NCBI RefSeq assembly: GCF_000261365.1
Contig: NZ_AJVC01000003.1
Coordinates: forward strand, 1,240,001-1,304,000
Source: Herbaspirillum sp. GW103
GTDB lineage: Bacteria; Pseudomonadota; Gammaproteobacteria; Burkholderiales; Burkholderiaceae_D
Reading direction: 5' to 3'
Length of the DNA: 64,000 bases
The number at the start of each line of letters is the position of its first letter. Positions within the stretch are counted from its first letter, which is position 1. The translations under genes and the position numbers were made by a program. The notes beneath the pieces were generated by a model. That model did no database searches. It was not told the origin of the DNA and saw only the letters and a program-made list of their open reading frames with translations. Of the stretch, positions 30,235 to 39,715 are shown piece after piece.

Positions 30235-30264
30235 AGCCGGCCCCTTGCGGCAGGGAGCCGGCTT
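30234..30264 (-). terminator. Rho-independent terminator of the chemosensory operon
   Basis: The arms AAGCCGGC and GCCGGCTT with partly paired inner bases form a long GC-rich stem, followed on the minus strand by CATTTTTC. It lies 20 bases after the cheY-like gene, and directly abuts the stop codon of the convergent PPC gene, so the stem may serve both. Confidence 0.75.
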
Positions 30265-30284
30265 GATCGCCCGCCAGGCAAGGC

Positions 30285-30653
30285 TTAGACGCCCACCAGC
30301 TTCTTGAAGGTCGGCAATACTGCCTCCCCCTTGAAGGGCTTGACGATCCAGCCCTTGATGCCGGCCGCCTTGCCGCGCTCCTTCATGATGGGCGAATTCT
30401 CGGTGGTCAGCATGATGATGTTCACGCTGGCATTGCCCAGTTCGCTGCGGATCTTCTCGGCCATGGTCAGCCCATCCATGTTGGGCATGTTCACGTCGGA
30501 GACTACCAGCTTGATGGCCGGGTCGCCCTTGAGCTTGGCCAGGCCATCGCGGCCGTCCACGGCCAGGGCGACGTCCAGGCCATTCTTCTTGAGGAAGTCA
30601 CCGACTTCGGCGCGCACGGTGCTCGAATCGTCCACTACCAGGATTTGTGCCAT
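30285..30653 (-). CDS. CheY-like single-domain response regulator
   Basis: Stand-alone receiver of 122 aa. Acidic pair Asp8-Asp9, phospho-acceptor Asp53 (VVSDVNMPNMDG), Thr in LTTENS and Lys in VKPFKGEAV are all in place; the VKPF/LPTFKKLV end is typical of CheY. It is the last gene of the five-gene operon starting with the CheA-like kinase, and is presumably its diffusible output. The ATG at 30653 fixes a normal CheY N-terminus (MAQILVVDDS). Confidence 0.9.
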   Translation of the reverse strand: MAQILVVDDSSTVRAEVGDFLKKNGLDVALAVDGRDGLAKLKGDPAIKLVVSDVNMPNMDGLTMAEKIRSELGNASVNIIMLTTENSPIMKERGKAAGIKGWIVKPFKGEAVLPTFKKLVGV

Positions 30654-30711
30654 CTTGAATGCTCTCTTTGCTTTGGGGGGGGAAGGTAAATCAGTGCCGG
30701 GCAGCCCGGTT

Positions 30712-31665
30712 TCAGAACAGTTCCAGTTCGCCGGATTCGAACAGTTCCTCGACAGAGGTCTGGTTCTCGGTGAAATCCTCCGGCGACCAAGACAGGTTGA
30801 AGATGAAGCGCTGCAACAGCACCAGCGGTGCACCGTCATCACGGCGCAGCAGATACTTGAAGCACAGCTGCGCATCCTCGGAACCGAAGGAAATGTAGCG
30901 ATGCTGATGATTGATGATGATCGGTACCTGGCTCAATTGATGGACGGGCGGGGCCTGGTTGATGAAGCGGTTCTTGAACCAGCCCCAGATCAGATTGGTC
31001 AGTTCGCCCAGCGCATTGTTGAGATGGCGGAAATCACCCGACTCCTCCGGGGCCAGTGCCTGCAGCGTCTTCTGTTCGGCCTGCAGCATCATGTAGCCAC
31101 GGCACCAGCTGCTCTCCAGCGGAATGAGCGTGAACACTTCGCCGAAGATGATGCGGTCGCGTACCAGGTAAGGCTGTTCGATCTCCACCTGCTTGCCGGG
31201 GAACTGGCTCTCCAGCACCATGCGACTGATCTCGGCAATGCCCCGCACCAGCGCATTGGGATAGCGTTGGCTGAAGATGGACGAGGCCACCGCCGGTGCC
31301 AGCGCATCGATATCCTCGATGCGGTAGACGGCACTGAAGAGTTCGCTGTCGCGTTCGGACAATTCACTATCCACGCTCTCGCGGCGACGGCGCAGGAAGA
31401 TCGGCAGTTCCGGACGTACCTCGCGAATGCGACGGGCCAGGCCCGACACCGTGCCGCCCAGTCCGGCCAGACTTTCCGAGAGCATGATGCCGCCCAGATC
31501 GACGTTGCTGCGCAGGACCGCCATCACGTGTTCCTCATGGGCCTTCAGGCCCACCAGATTGTGGCGATCACAAAAGGATTTGATGGTGTCGTAGCAATCG
31601 GCGTCACGATCGAGCACCAGAATCTTGCTGGTGACGGCGTCGTCAAGGCTGGCAGTGGTTTCCAT
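30712..31665 (-). CDS. Pseudo-receiver plus CheX-type phosphatase domain protein
   Basis: A 317-residue two-domain protein. Residues about 13-130 look like a receiver (KILVLDRDAD...), but the position of the phospho-acceptor is GGIMLSES with no Asp, so it is probably a pseudo-receiver. Residues about 165-305 are CheX/CheC-like with the active-site core ELTN (ExxN: NALGELTN) and a Pro 24 residues later. The protein ends ESGELELF, the same ending as the next CheX protein. ATG 31665 has a GGGGGAA site upstream; a longer start at 31842 would run into the neighbouring gene. It probably dephosphorylates CheY-P. Confidence 0.77.
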   Translation of the reverse strand: METTASLDDAVTSKILVLDRDADCYDTIKSFCDRHNLVGLKAHEEHVMAVLRSNVDLGGIMLSESLAGLGGTVSGLARRIREVRPELPIFLRRRRESVDSELSERDSELFSAVYRIEDIDALAPAVASSIFSQRYPNALVRGIAEISRMVLESQFPGKQVEIEQPYLVRDRIIFGEVFTLIPLESSWCRGYMMLQAEQKTLQALAPEESGDFRHLNNALGELTNLIWGWFKNRFINQAPPVHQLSQVPIIINHQHRYISFGSEDAQLCFKYLLRRDDGAPLVLLQRFIFNLSWSPEDFTENQTSVEELFESGELELF

Positions 31666-31696
31666 GGTGATGAGATTCCCCCGAATCGTTGATGGG

Positions 31697-32305
31697 TCAG
31701 AACAGTTCCAGTTCGCCCGTGGCATCGCCCGCTTCGCCCGCTGCCACGGCAAAGTCCAGCCGGTCGTAGGCGCAGACCGCCAGCGAGACATGCAGGCGCG
31801 GCACCTCGGGCAGGTCGATGGCGAAATGCCGTACGTGCGCACAGTTCAGTTTTTGCAGATAAGCCACACACCGGGTATCAATCACATTGGGCGTGGACAT
31901 GCCCAGGTGCGGAAAATAACGCCCCAGCTCGCGGTTGAAGATGCCGCAGCAAAGATTGCCGCATTCGGCGATGGCATCCAGCAGGGCCTGATCGTCCATC
32001 TCGCCGGCGGCGGCTCGCGTGAGCCGCGCAAAATGCGCACGGGTGCCGGCGTCGGGCCTGAAGTGGAACATCACCATCAGGCGGAACAGGTAAGACGAGA
32101 TGGTCAGCACCACCATCTTCTGATCGGTGAGATCGGCCGCATCCTCGCTCACCGAGATCTCCGCGCTGGTGTCCGCAGGTATCAGGCTGCTGCGCAGCGC
32201 CTGCAGCAGCAGGCTATCGAAGCCGTCGCGGGCGCTGGCACTGATGCGTTCGTCGCCCACCACCTCGGCCACCGCCTGCAATTCGTCCATGTCGTTGGCG
32301 CTCAT
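31697..32305 (-). CDS. CheX-type CheY-phosphatase
   Basis: A 202-residue protein whose residues about 60-190 match the CheC/CheX/FliY family. The active-site signature is complete: D-AIA-E-CG-N (Asp, x3, Glu, x2, Asn) and then Pro after 21 residues (GMSTPN). The family removes phosphate from CheY-P. It ends TGELELF, matching the neighbouring pseudo-receiver-CheX protein. The start overlaps the stop of the MCP-like gene (ATGA), so the two are translated together. Confidence 0.8.
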   Translation of the reverse strand: MSANDMDELQAVAEVVGDERISASARDGFDSLLLQALRSSLIPADTSAEISVSEDAADLTDQKMVVLTISSYLFRLMVMFHFRPDAGTRAHFARLTRAAAGEMDDQALLDAIAECGNLCCGIFNRELGRYFPHLGMSTPNVIDTRCVAYLQKLNCAHVRHFAIDLPEVPRLHVSLAVCAYDRLDFAVAAGEAGDATGELELF

Positions 32306-33027
32306 GCGGCTTCAGCCAGGGCCTGGCGGGTCTTCTTGTTGATCAGGTCCAGGCCGATGACGGCGCCCATGATCATCTTGCCGCCAGCCTGCAGGTCCTG
32401 GAAGGTGGTGGTGGTGATCAGGTCGTTCTGGTACAGGTTGGCGCGATAGCTCTTGGAAAGTTTCTCGGCACGCTGCGCCAGATCACGCACTTCCTGTGCC
32501 ACCACGGCAAAGCCACGACCATGCACCCCGGCGCGCGCAGCCTCGATGGAGGCATTGAGGGCCACGATGATGACCTGGTTCACGATCAGGGCGAACTCGT
32601 CGTTCTTGCGGTGCATCTCGCGATTGTGAGCGATCAGTTCGTTCATGTCGTCGTGCCAGCGCTCGAAGGTGCGCACCAGGCCCAGCAGCTTGCTGATGGT
32701 GTCTTGCGACTCGTCGCAGCTCTGGCGCACGCGTGAGACATGGTCGGACTGCGCGCTGGACAGGCGGGCCAGCATGGCCTCGCTCTCGCGGCGCATCGCG
32801 GCCATGTGCTCCTGGGCCGCCAGACGATCCTGCTCCAGCTGCTGCTGATGCGCGGCCCATTGCTGCTGTTGCTCGGCCAGGGTGGCCTGGGCCTGGTCAC
32901 GCACCCGTTCGAGCTGGCCGGCATCGATGAGCTGGCGCGCACGGCGTTTCTGGCGCAACCACAGCCCGGCCAGCGGCAGACCGGCCAGCACGGCGCCCAG
33001 CGCCACCAGGAGAAGAGAATGAAACAT
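32302..33027 (-). CDS. Short MCP-like signalling protein
   Basis: A 241-residue protein with one N-terminal transmembrane helix (about 3-24), a coiled coil rich in Gln/Glu (35-140), and a chemoreceptor signalling tip at 147-185 ([31 protein letters not shown]). It has almost no periplasmic part, no HAMP and little room for methylation helices, so it cannot be a classical receptor. It lies between the membrane CheA-like kinase and the CheX protein and may be a scaffold or adaptor that takes the place of receptor and CheW. AGGAAA precedes the ATG. Confidence 0.85.
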   Translation of the reverse strand: MFHSLLLVALGAVLAGLPLAGLWLRQKRRARQLIDAGQLERVRDQAQATLAEQQQQWAAHQQQLEQDRLAAQEHMAAMRRESEAMLARLSSAQSDHVSRVRQSCDESQDTISKLLGLVRTFERWHDDMNELIAHNREMHRKNDEFALIVNQVIIVALNASIEAARAGVHGRGFAVVAQEVRDLAQRAEKLSKSYRANLYQNDLITTTTFQDLQAGGKMIMGAVIGLDLINKKTRQALAEAA

Positions 33028-33079
33028 GGATCGGTTTTCCTGCTGTCTTGATGATGGTCCGTGATCGCAGCCCGGAAGC

Positions 33080-35506
33080 TCAGGCCACCTGCTCGTCGCC
33101 GCCCTGCGGCAGCACGACCGGTGCGGCCACGTCCTGCCCCGCCATGGGGTAAGGGACATCGATGCCGTCGACTTCCACCGCCACGTTCTCGGGCAGCATG
33201 ACGATGATCTGGAAGGTGCGGAAGGCTGCACCTTCCTCGGTATCCATGAAACGGATCTCGATCCTGCCGTGTTCGCGGGTCACGAAGTCCAACACCGCAT
33301 CCATGCCCACGCCGCGTCCCGAGACCTCGGTCACTTCGCTGCGGGTGGAGAAGCCCGGTTGCAGGATCAGCCGCGCAATCTCGGCATCGGTGAGCACCTG
33401 GTCCACCGTGATGAGCTGCTTCTCGATGCCAATCTGGCGCACCTTGTGCAAGGCCAGACCACGGCCATCGTCGGACAGGGCCATCTGGAACATGTCGTCC
33501 ATCACGCCCATCTCCAGCTTGATGGTGCCGGCCTCCGGCTTGCCCTTGGCCAGGCGTTCTTCACCGGTCTCCAGGCCATGATCGACCGCATTGCGGATCA
33601 GGTGCATGAAGACGTTCTGCAGCAGCGGCGAGGCGAAGCTGTGGACCACGTAGCCGTTGTCATCGATCAGCACGACCGGAGCCGCCTTGCCGAGATCCTC
33701 CGCCAGGGCCGGCAGCGAATCGATGACCGGAGCCAGGACTTCCTCGATGGTCTCGGTACCGAGCAGGCGCAGGGTGCGGCGCACATCGTTGCGCACGGCC
33801 ACCAGTTCATGCAGGTTGGCGGTATTGACGTTTTCCAGACGCAGCAGGCTGTCCTGGATATGCTTGCGGTCGATGGTCAGGACATGGCGCGCATAACCCG
33901 GCAGCACCGCTTCCACACCCGCAGCCGCACCACGACCCAGGGTCACGTCGTTGATACGGGCGTAACGGTCGATGATCTCGCGCACCTGCGCCAGTTGCAG
34001 CAGCAGCGCTTCCTGACTCCAGACAGCGCCGCTGTCGGCGTGGCGCAGGTCGTCGTAGTGTTGCTCTGTCTGGTGAACGACGTTGGCCAGGTGCAGCAGG
34101 CCATAGGTACGACCGTTGCCCTTGATGGTGTGCATGTTGCGGAACAGTTTGGCGATGGCAAAGGCGGTGGCTTCCGGGTTCTGGTGGACGATCTGCTCGT
34201 TCTCGTCCAGGAAGCGGCGCGCGCTGCCGATGAAGTCGGCAAACTTGGCCGGCGCGACGGCGAGGATTTCGCCGATCATTTCCAGTTCGCGCTTCTGCTC
34301 GTTGGCTTCGGCAGCCAGCTGGCGCAGCTCGGTCACGTCGCGTACGCACAGCATCAGGCGAATCACCCTGTCCTCTTCATCGGTGATGGGCGACCAGGAC
34401 AGATCGAGGATCTTCACGCTGCCATCGGCCATGGTCTTTTCGATTTCGCCGACCATGAGGTGTTCGTTGAAGGTGAAATTCATCAGGTCTTCACCGATGC
34501 AGGCACCACCGATGGCTTCGATCTGCGAGAGGGTGTCGGCGCCCAGGTTGGTGTTGGAGAAGACCAGCTCCATCACGTCGCGGCCTGCGATGTCGGTGGT
34601 CTCGAAGACGGTTTCGAGGAAGGCGGAATACTCCGGATGCACCTTGTTGCCGTCCACGATGGTCAGAATGCCCTGCGGGATGTTCTGCAGCATGGCCTGC
34701 ATGTCGGCAGTCTTCTGGCGCACCTGGGCCGAGGCTAGTTCGATCTTCTCGACCATGCCGTTGAAGGCAACGATGGAGTGCCCCACTTCATCCATGCGCT
34801 GTACCGGCAGGCGACGGGTAAAGTCCTGGCTGGTGGCGATCTCGCCCATCATGGCCGCCATGCGGCTGATCGGCCCGGTGATCTGGCGATACAGCAGGAA
34901 GCCCAGGCCACCCAGCAGCAACACCGCCACCACGGTGACGATGCTGATGGTGGTAGTGGTCTGCGCCAGCTTGTCGTTCAACGAGGCGATCGCATTGTCC
35001 TTGAAACGGTTCTTCTCGATGCGCAGGGTGTTGACGATGCCTTCCAGCTCGGTCTGGTACTGCATCACGCCGCCGAAGAACTGCGCCTGGGCGATCTCGT
35101 TCTTGCCGGCCAGCTTGAACTTGGCGGTGGTATCGATGGCGCCGAAGTAATTGTCCAGACTCTCCCTGGCCTGCTCGATCAAGCCGTGCTGGGCCACACC
35201 CTGAGCCTGTCGGGTCTGGGCCGCCAGGGCCTTCTCCAGCACCGCCTTCTTCTCGGCCAGCTTGTCGTTTTCCTGGGCCACCAGCTGCTTGTCGGTCTCG
35301 TTGACCATCACCATCGCGGCCAGCTGCACATCCTTCAACTGGCCCATCAGGTCGGCCGACGCCAGCACGCTGGGCATGACGCCTTCCGTGACCGAGCGTA
35401 CCTCGAGGGCGCTGCTGCGGGACTGCATCATGGCATAGCCGCCAATACCGGCGATAGCAACGAAGGTAAGTATCACCAAAAGCGTGATACGCATGCGGAT
35501 GGTCAT
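33080..35506 (-). CDS. Membrane-bound CheA-like hybrid: sensor, HAMP, PAS, Hpt and ATPase
   Basis: An 808-residue protein combining receptor and kinase. Transmembrane helices near 8-25 and 187-206 flank a four-helix-bundle-type periplasmic sensor. HAMP is about 207-260, PAS about 270-395, an Hpt-like helix with MHTIKGN (His459) about 415-500, and a CheA-type ATPase about 560-770 (N-box [22 protein letters not shown] and SGRGVGMD). No CheW-like P5 or CheY-binding P2 domain is present. AAGGGGAA precedes ATG 35506. It heads the operon MCP-like, CheX, pseudo-REC-CheX, CheY, and is the likely phosphate source for that CheY. Confidence 0.87.
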   Translation of the reverse strand: MTIRMRITLLVILTFVAIAGIGGYAMMQSRSSALEVRSVTEGVMPSVLASADLMGQLKDVQLAAMVMVNETDKQLVAQENDKLAEKKAVLEKALAAQTRQAQGVAQHGLIEQARESLDNYFGAIDTTAKFKLAGKNEIAQAQFFGGVMQYQTELEGIVNTLRIEKNRFKDNAIASLNDKLAQTTTTISIVTVVAVLLLGGLGFLLYRQITGPISRMAAMMGEIATSQDFTRRLPVQRMDEVGHSIVAFNGMVEKIELASAQVRQKTADMQAMLQNIPQGILTIVDGNKVHPEYSAFLETVFETTDIAGRDVMELVFSNTNLGADTLSQIEAIGGACIGEDLMNFTFNEHLMVGEIEKTMADGSVKILDLSWSPITDEEDRVIRLMLCVRDVTELRQLAAEANEQKRELEMIGEILAVAPAKFADFIGSARRFLDENEQIVHQNPEATAFAIAKLFRNMHTIKGNGRTYGLLHLANVVHQTEQHYDDLRHADSGAVWSQEALLLQLAQVREIIDRYARINDVTLGRGAAAGVEAVLPGYARHVLTIDRKHIQDSLLRLENVNTANLHELVAVRNDVRRTLRLLGTETIEEVLAPVIDSLPALAEDLGKAAPVVLIDDNGYVVHSFASPLLQNVFMHLIRNAVDHGLETGEERLAKGKPEAGTIKLEMGVMDDMFQMALSDDGRGLALHKVRQIGIEKQLITVDQVLTDAEIARLILQPGFSTRSEVTEVSGRGVGMDAVLDFVTREHGRIEIRFMDTEEGAAFRTFQIIVMLPENVAVEVDGIDVPYPMAGQDVAAPVVLPQGGDEQVA

Positions 35507-35556
35507 GGAATTCCCCTTGAGGTGGCGGTGAACCGGTGAAGTTTGATCATTTGCTT

Positions 35557-35577
35557 CAGTTTCTTCCCTGGAAACTG
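35557..35577. promoter_or_regulatory. Inverted repeat upstream of the CheA-like operon
   Basis: CAGTTTC and GAAACTG form a perfect 7-bp inverted repeat with a 7-base spacer, 51 bases before the CheA-like start. It may be an operator or a leader hairpin. No clear sigma-28 promoter was seen. The remaining bases of the 35507-35843 gap show nothing else I can support. Confidence 0.4.
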
Positions 35578-35843
35578 AACGAATGAACAGCCGGTCTGGA
35601 TGCGGGGCGCATTGTTGCACTCAAGTATTACTACTGCGTGACAACAAAAATTCACATCTTCGTCACTATCGGGAAACTCGCATTTGATCACCGACGGGCT
35701 CGGCGCGACAGCATCTTCCTACATCAGCTTGGGGGGCTGTCCGATGGGCGGCGATGCAGGAAGATTCTAAGGTGAAGCTTTTTGCGGCACCGTGCGCGTC
35801 GTCGTGCCGCCCTCACGCTTTCCCTATGGAGGAGCAGCACACC

Positions 35844-38153
35844 ATGAGCGACAAGATCCCTACTGCCCAGGACCGCTCGCCGGCCGGGCTGCTGCAACCC
35901 GGCCGCAATTGCTGGCGGCTGGCGCACGCGGACCGGTTCAAGCTGCTCATCGATGCGGCCGATTATTTCCGTACCTTGCGCCTGGCCTTGCTCAATGCAC
36001 GGCACAGCGTCTACATCCTGGGCTGGGACATCGATAGCCGCACCGTGCTGGTCCCCGGTGTCACCGATGACGGCTTTCCGCCGCAGCTGGGCGACCTGCT
36101 GCACGCACTGGTGGAACGCCAGCCGGATCTGCACATCCATGTGCTGAACTGGGACTACGCCATGCTCTACGCGCTCGAACGCGAATGGATGATGGCCCGC
36201 AAGCCCGGCCGCCCGCGCAACAAGCGCCTGCACTTCCGCACTGACGCGCGGCATCCGGTGGGAGCGTCGCATCACCAGAAGATCGTGGTGATCGACGACA
36301 GGCTGGCCTTCGTGGGCGGGCTGGACCTGACGCGCTGCCGCTGGGATACCCCCGATCACTTGCCCGAGAACCCGCTGCGGCGCGATCCCGATAACAAGCC
36401 CTACGCTCCCTTCCATGATGTCCAGGCCATGGCCGATGGCGATGTCGCCCGCGCCCTGGGTGAACTGGCGCGCCGACGCTGGGCCCTGGCCGGCTATGCC
36501 GAGCGGCGCACGTCCTGGTCAACGGTGCCGGCCCTGCCTGCCGACGATCCATGGCCACACGGTGTCGAGCCCGATCTATGCGACCTGCAGATCGGCATCT
36601 CCCGTACCGAACCGGCCTATGAGGACCGCCCGGGCGTCTTCGAAATCCGTGAGCTGTATCTGGATGCCATCGCGGGAGCACGGCATCACCTCTTCTTCGA
36701 AAACCAGTATTTCACCTCGAACGTGCTGTCCGAAGCCATCGGCGCACGCCTGCGCGAACCCCAAGGCCCGGAAGTGGCCGTGATCTCGCCCCAGACCCAG
36801 AGCGGCTGGCTGGAGCAGGCCACCATGGGCGCGCTGCGGGCGCGCATCCACCACCGCCTCAAGACGGCACTGGAAAACCAGGGCGAGCATGCCGCCGCCC
36901 GCTACCAGATGTATTGCCCGCACTTGCCCGGACTGGAGGATGGCTGCTGCCTTAATGTGCACAGCAAGGTCTTTGCCATGGATGACCGCCTGTTCTCGGT
37001 GGGTTCGGCCAACATGAGCAATCGCTCCATGGCCTTCGATACCGAATGCAGCCTCACTATCGAGGTACAGGGCGATGCCGCCAAAGAGGAGCAGATCCGC
37101 ACCGCCATCGCCCTCATGCGCAATCGTCTGCTGGCCGAACATCTGGGCTGCTCAGTGCAGGACGTGCGGGCCGCCATGCAGCAGGAGCACGGCCTGCACG
37201 CCGCGATTGCAAGGTTGCGCCAGGCTGGCCGGCGTGAGCTGCGGCCGATGGATCCGCGCCTGATTCCCGAACTGGACGCCTTGACCCAGGACAACGCCGT
37301 CTTCGATCCCGAGCGCCCTGTCAGCCCCGATGAGATCGTCGATGCCTATGTGCCGCGCAGTGCCAGGAAGCCGGTGCCGCGCCGGATGATCGGCCTGGGC
37401 GTGCTGGCGGTGGCGCTGGTGATCTTTGCGCTGGCCTGGCGCTTCACCCCGCTGCGCGAATGGATCAATCTGAGCGCACTCATTGCGCTGGCGCGCAGCG
37501 TCGACCAGATGCCCTTCACGCCGGCCATCGTGATTGCCGCTTTCGTGGTGGCAGGCATGCTGATGGTGCCGATTACCGTCCTGATCGCCGTGGCGGGGGT
37601 GGTGTTCGGCCCCGTCAATGGCGGCCTTTATGCCACCGCGGGTGTGGGCCTGAGCGCCCTGCTGGGCTTCGGACTCGGCCACTGGCTGGGCCACGATGCC
37701 CTGCGTGACATGCTGGGGCCGCGCATCAACAAGCTCAGCCGCCGCTTTGCCCAGCGCGGCATCGCCGCCATGGCCGTGGTGCGACTGCTGCCGATTGCCC
37801 CCTTCACCGTGGTCAACGTGGTGGCGGGAGCATCTCATCTGGGCTTGCGAGATTACCTGCTGGGCACCTTGATCGGAATGGCGCCGGGCATCGTCCTGAC
37901 GGTGGTCTTTTCGCACAATCTGGCTGAAGCGATCCGTCATCCCAGTGTGCAGACAGTGCTGATCCTGGTCGGCGTGACTGCCGCCTTGATGCTCATGGCC
38001 TTTGGCCTGCAGAAGCTGCTCAAGCCGCGCGCGGCAAGACCGTCGAACACCACCGCAAGGGCGGCGCGCCGCAGTGCGCCGCCGCCATCGACCAGCGATG
38101 ACGGCATCGCCCGCGTCAATGCCGAGCATGGCGTGGAGGCAAGGCAGGCCTGA
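35844..38153 (+). CDS. Phospholipase D-like protein fused to a VTT (SNARE-associated) membrane domain
   Basis: A 769-residue two-part protein. Residues 1-480 contain two HKD motifs (His144-x-Lys146, HHQKIVVIDD; His373-x-Lys375, VHSKVFAMDD) of phospholipase D/cardiolipin synthase type. Residues about 510-710 form a multi-helix VTT/DedA-like membrane domain (ITVLIAVAGVVFGPVNGGLYA, VRLLPIAPFTVVNVVAGAS). ATG at 35844 is chosen because GGAGGAG lies 9 bases upstream. It overlaps the following EEP gene (TGATG). It probably acts on phospholipids at the inner membrane; the exact reaction is not determined. Confidence 0.9.
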   Translation: MSDKIPTAQDRSPAGLLQPGRNCWRLAHADRFKLLIDAADYFRTLRLALLNARHSVYILGWDIDSRTVLVPGVTDDGFPPQLGDLLHALVERQPDLHIHVLNWDYAMLYALEREWMMARKPGRPRNKRLHFRTDARHPVGASHHQKIVVIDDRLAFVGGLDLTRCRWDTPDHLPENPLRRDPDNKPYAPFHDVQAMADGDVARALGELARRRWALAGYAERRTSWSTVPALPADDPWPHGVEPDLCDLQIGISRTEPAYEDRPGVFEIRELYLDAIAGARHHLFFENQYFTSNVLSEAIGARLREPQGPEVAVISPQTQSGWLEQATMGALRARIHHRLKTALENQGEHAAARYQMYCPHLPGLEDGCCLNVHSKVFAMDDRLFSVGSANMSNRSMAFDTECSLTIEVQGDAAKEEQIRTAIALMRNRLLAEHLGCSVQDVRAAMQQEHGLHAAIARLRQAGRRELRPMDPRLIPELDALTQDNAVFDPERPVSPDEIVDAYVPRSARKPVPRRMIGLGVLAVALVIFALAWRFTPLREWINLSALIALARSVDQMPFTPAIVIAAFVVAGMLMVPITVLIAVAGVVFGPVNGGLYATAGVGLSALLGFGLGHWLGHDALRDMLGPRINKLSRRFAQRGIAAMAVVRLLPIAPFTVVNVVAGASHLGLRDYLLGTLIGMAPGIVLTVVFSHNLAEAIRHPSVQTVLILVGVTAALMLMAFGLQKLLKPRAARPSNTTARAARRSAPPPSTSDDGIARVNAEHGVEARQA

Positions 38154-38950
38154 TGACGACCGGTACCCTGTCCCATCGTGAGCCGGACCACTCTGCGCCG
38201 TCTGCGCCGCACGCCGATACCGAGCTTGTCCTCACGGCGGATGTACCGCTGCGCGAGCGCGATCCCTGGCCGCTGACCGTGGCGACCTACAACATCCACG
38301 GTGCCGTCGGTACCGATGGCGTCTTCTCGCCGCAACGTATCGCCGGGGTGCTCAAGGAAATCCGGGCCGATGTGGTGGCCCTGCAGGAGGTACCGCTGGG
38401 AGGCCGCTCGCAGCCGGATGTGCTGGCGCTGCTGCGCGAAGAGACCGGTTTCCATGCGGTCGAGGGCCCCACCCTGCAAAGCGCCGAGCGCCGTTACGGC
38501 AATGCCGTCCTGAGCCGCTACCCCATCCTGGCCAAGGAGAGCATCGACCTTTCCTTCGGCAGTCGCGAACCACGCGGGGCGCTGGATGCCGATATCGACT
38601 GCCACGGTCACATGCTGCGGGTGATCGCCACCCATCTGGGCTTGAAACCTGCCGAGCGGCGCGCCCAGATCAAACGACTGCTGCAGGCCTTCGATACCGA
38701 CCAGGCACCGGTGATCCTGATGGGCGATGTCAATGAATGGTTCATGTGGGGGCGCGCGCTGCGCTGGCTGGTGTCCCACTTCGAGGCGGCACCCGCACCG
38801 CCCACCTTCCCCTCGCGCTGGCCGCTGTTGGCGCTGGACCGCATCTGGATCAGTCCGCGCCAGCGCCTGCTGCAGGTGCAGGTGCATCGCACCGCACTGG
38901 CACGGGTGGCGTCCGATCATCTGCCGCTGGTAGCGCACATCGACGGTTGA
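38153..38950 (+). CDS. Endonuclease/exonuclease/phosphatase family protein
   Basis: A 265-residue metal-dependent hydrolase of the EEP fold: ATYNIHGAVG, VALQEVP (metal-binding Glu), MGDVNEW and the C-terminal SDHLPLVAH. It has no signal peptide. Translation is coupled to the phospholipase D-VTT gene, and the same pairing is common in proteobacteria, which suggests a phospholipid or inositol-phosphate type substrate rather than DNA. This functional reading is an inference. Confidence 0.87.
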   Translation: MTTGTLSHREPDHSAPSAPHADTELVLTADVPLRERDPWPLTVATYNIHGAVGTDGVFSPQRIAGVLKEIRADVVALQEVPLGGRSQPDVLALLREETGFHAVEGPTLQSAERRYGNAVLSRYPILAKESIDLSFGSREPRGALDADIDCHGHMLRVIATHLGLKPAERRAQIKRLLQAFDTDQAPVILMGDVNEWFMWGRALRWLVSHFEAAPAPPTFPSRWPLLALDRIWISPRQRLLQVQVHRTALARVASDHLPLVAHIDG

Positions 38951-38958
38951 TTCAGTTC

Positions 38959-39297
38959 TCAGCCAGGGTTGCGCTTGCCGTTCCACAGCTTGACCGCCAG
39001 CGCGATCCAGATCAGCAGGAACAGCATGTTGCCCGGCAACCAGATCATCTGGGTCCAGACATAATCCCGCACCCACATCGATATCGCCTGGCGACAGTCG
39101 CAGACCTGATCGGCATAGAACAATTCGCCACCGTTGCGCGCGGCCGCGAACTGCAACCAGAGAAATCCCAGCAACAGCGGAATGCCGACAAAGCCGGTCA
39201 GGCACCAGCGCCGCATCGTGCGATAGCGGCGACAGCGTAGTTTTCCCTGCCCGGAGGCGTCACCGCCCCGGCATGGCTGCATTGCGTTGCTGTGCAT
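38959..39297 (-). CDS. Small inner-membrane protein, function unknown
   Basis: A 112-residue protein with two predicted transmembrane helices (WCLTGFVGIPLLLGFLWLQF and MIWLPGNMLFLLIWIALAV) and a Cys pair between them (QVCDCRQA). The start at 39297 (MHSNAMQ) follows GGGGGAAAC; longer and shorter starts are possible. Convergent with the EEP gene, 8 bases apart. I do not recognise the family. The region 39298-39715 downstream of its start shows a hairpin and no supported gene. Confidence 0.55.
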   Translation of the reverse strand: MHSNAMQPCRGGDASGQGKLRCRRYRTMRRWCLTGFVGIPLLLGFLWLQFAAARNGGELFYADQVCDCRQAISMWVRDYVWTQMIWLPGNMLFLLIWIALAVKLWNGKRNPG

Positions 39298-39528
39298 GTT
39301 TCCCCCTTGCACTGGCATATCTTGCATGTGTGGTCTGCCCCTGGGTTGCCACCGCGCCGTCATGACGACGCCCAAATGCGCTGCGGCAACCATGTGCCGG
39401 CCTCCCGAGGCGGGAAGCCGACGATGTCTGTTCGGATCAACGTAGACTGGTCAAGCGCCGGCCTGCACCGGCGCATGGAAAGCAACAGGACGCCCGGCAT
39501 GCAGGCGGCTCGCATTTCCCGTGGGCTG

Positions 39529-39551
39529 TCCTCCGCACCCTCTGCGGAGGA
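39529..39551 (+). other. Hairpin in the gap between the small membrane protein and TetR genes
   Basis: A perfect 9-bp stem TCCTCCGCA / TGCGGAGGA with a 5-base loop; TTTTT follows about 9 bases later on the plus strand. No plus-strand gene ends nearby, so it is not clearly a terminator. The surrounding 39298-39715 region otherwise shows nothing I can assign. Confidence 0.35.
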
Positions 39552-39715
39552 AGAGATGGATTTTTATCGTCGTGTGGCGCCGTCTGCTGGCGCTTCCAGC
39601 TTCTCCCGGCTGCCCGGAATCGCTGATTTTTGACGCAAAAGTTCACTTACCCAGAACCAATACGATACGTTTCGTCTCGGATTCTAGGTGCAATCAGGGG
39701 ACTGCTCAACAAAAT

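Noticed and set aside
39424-39633. A 69-codon open frame on the plus strand in the 39298-39715 gap
   Set aside because: No ribosome-binding site, no recognisable domain, and an overlapping frame is open on the other strand; not enough for a gene call.
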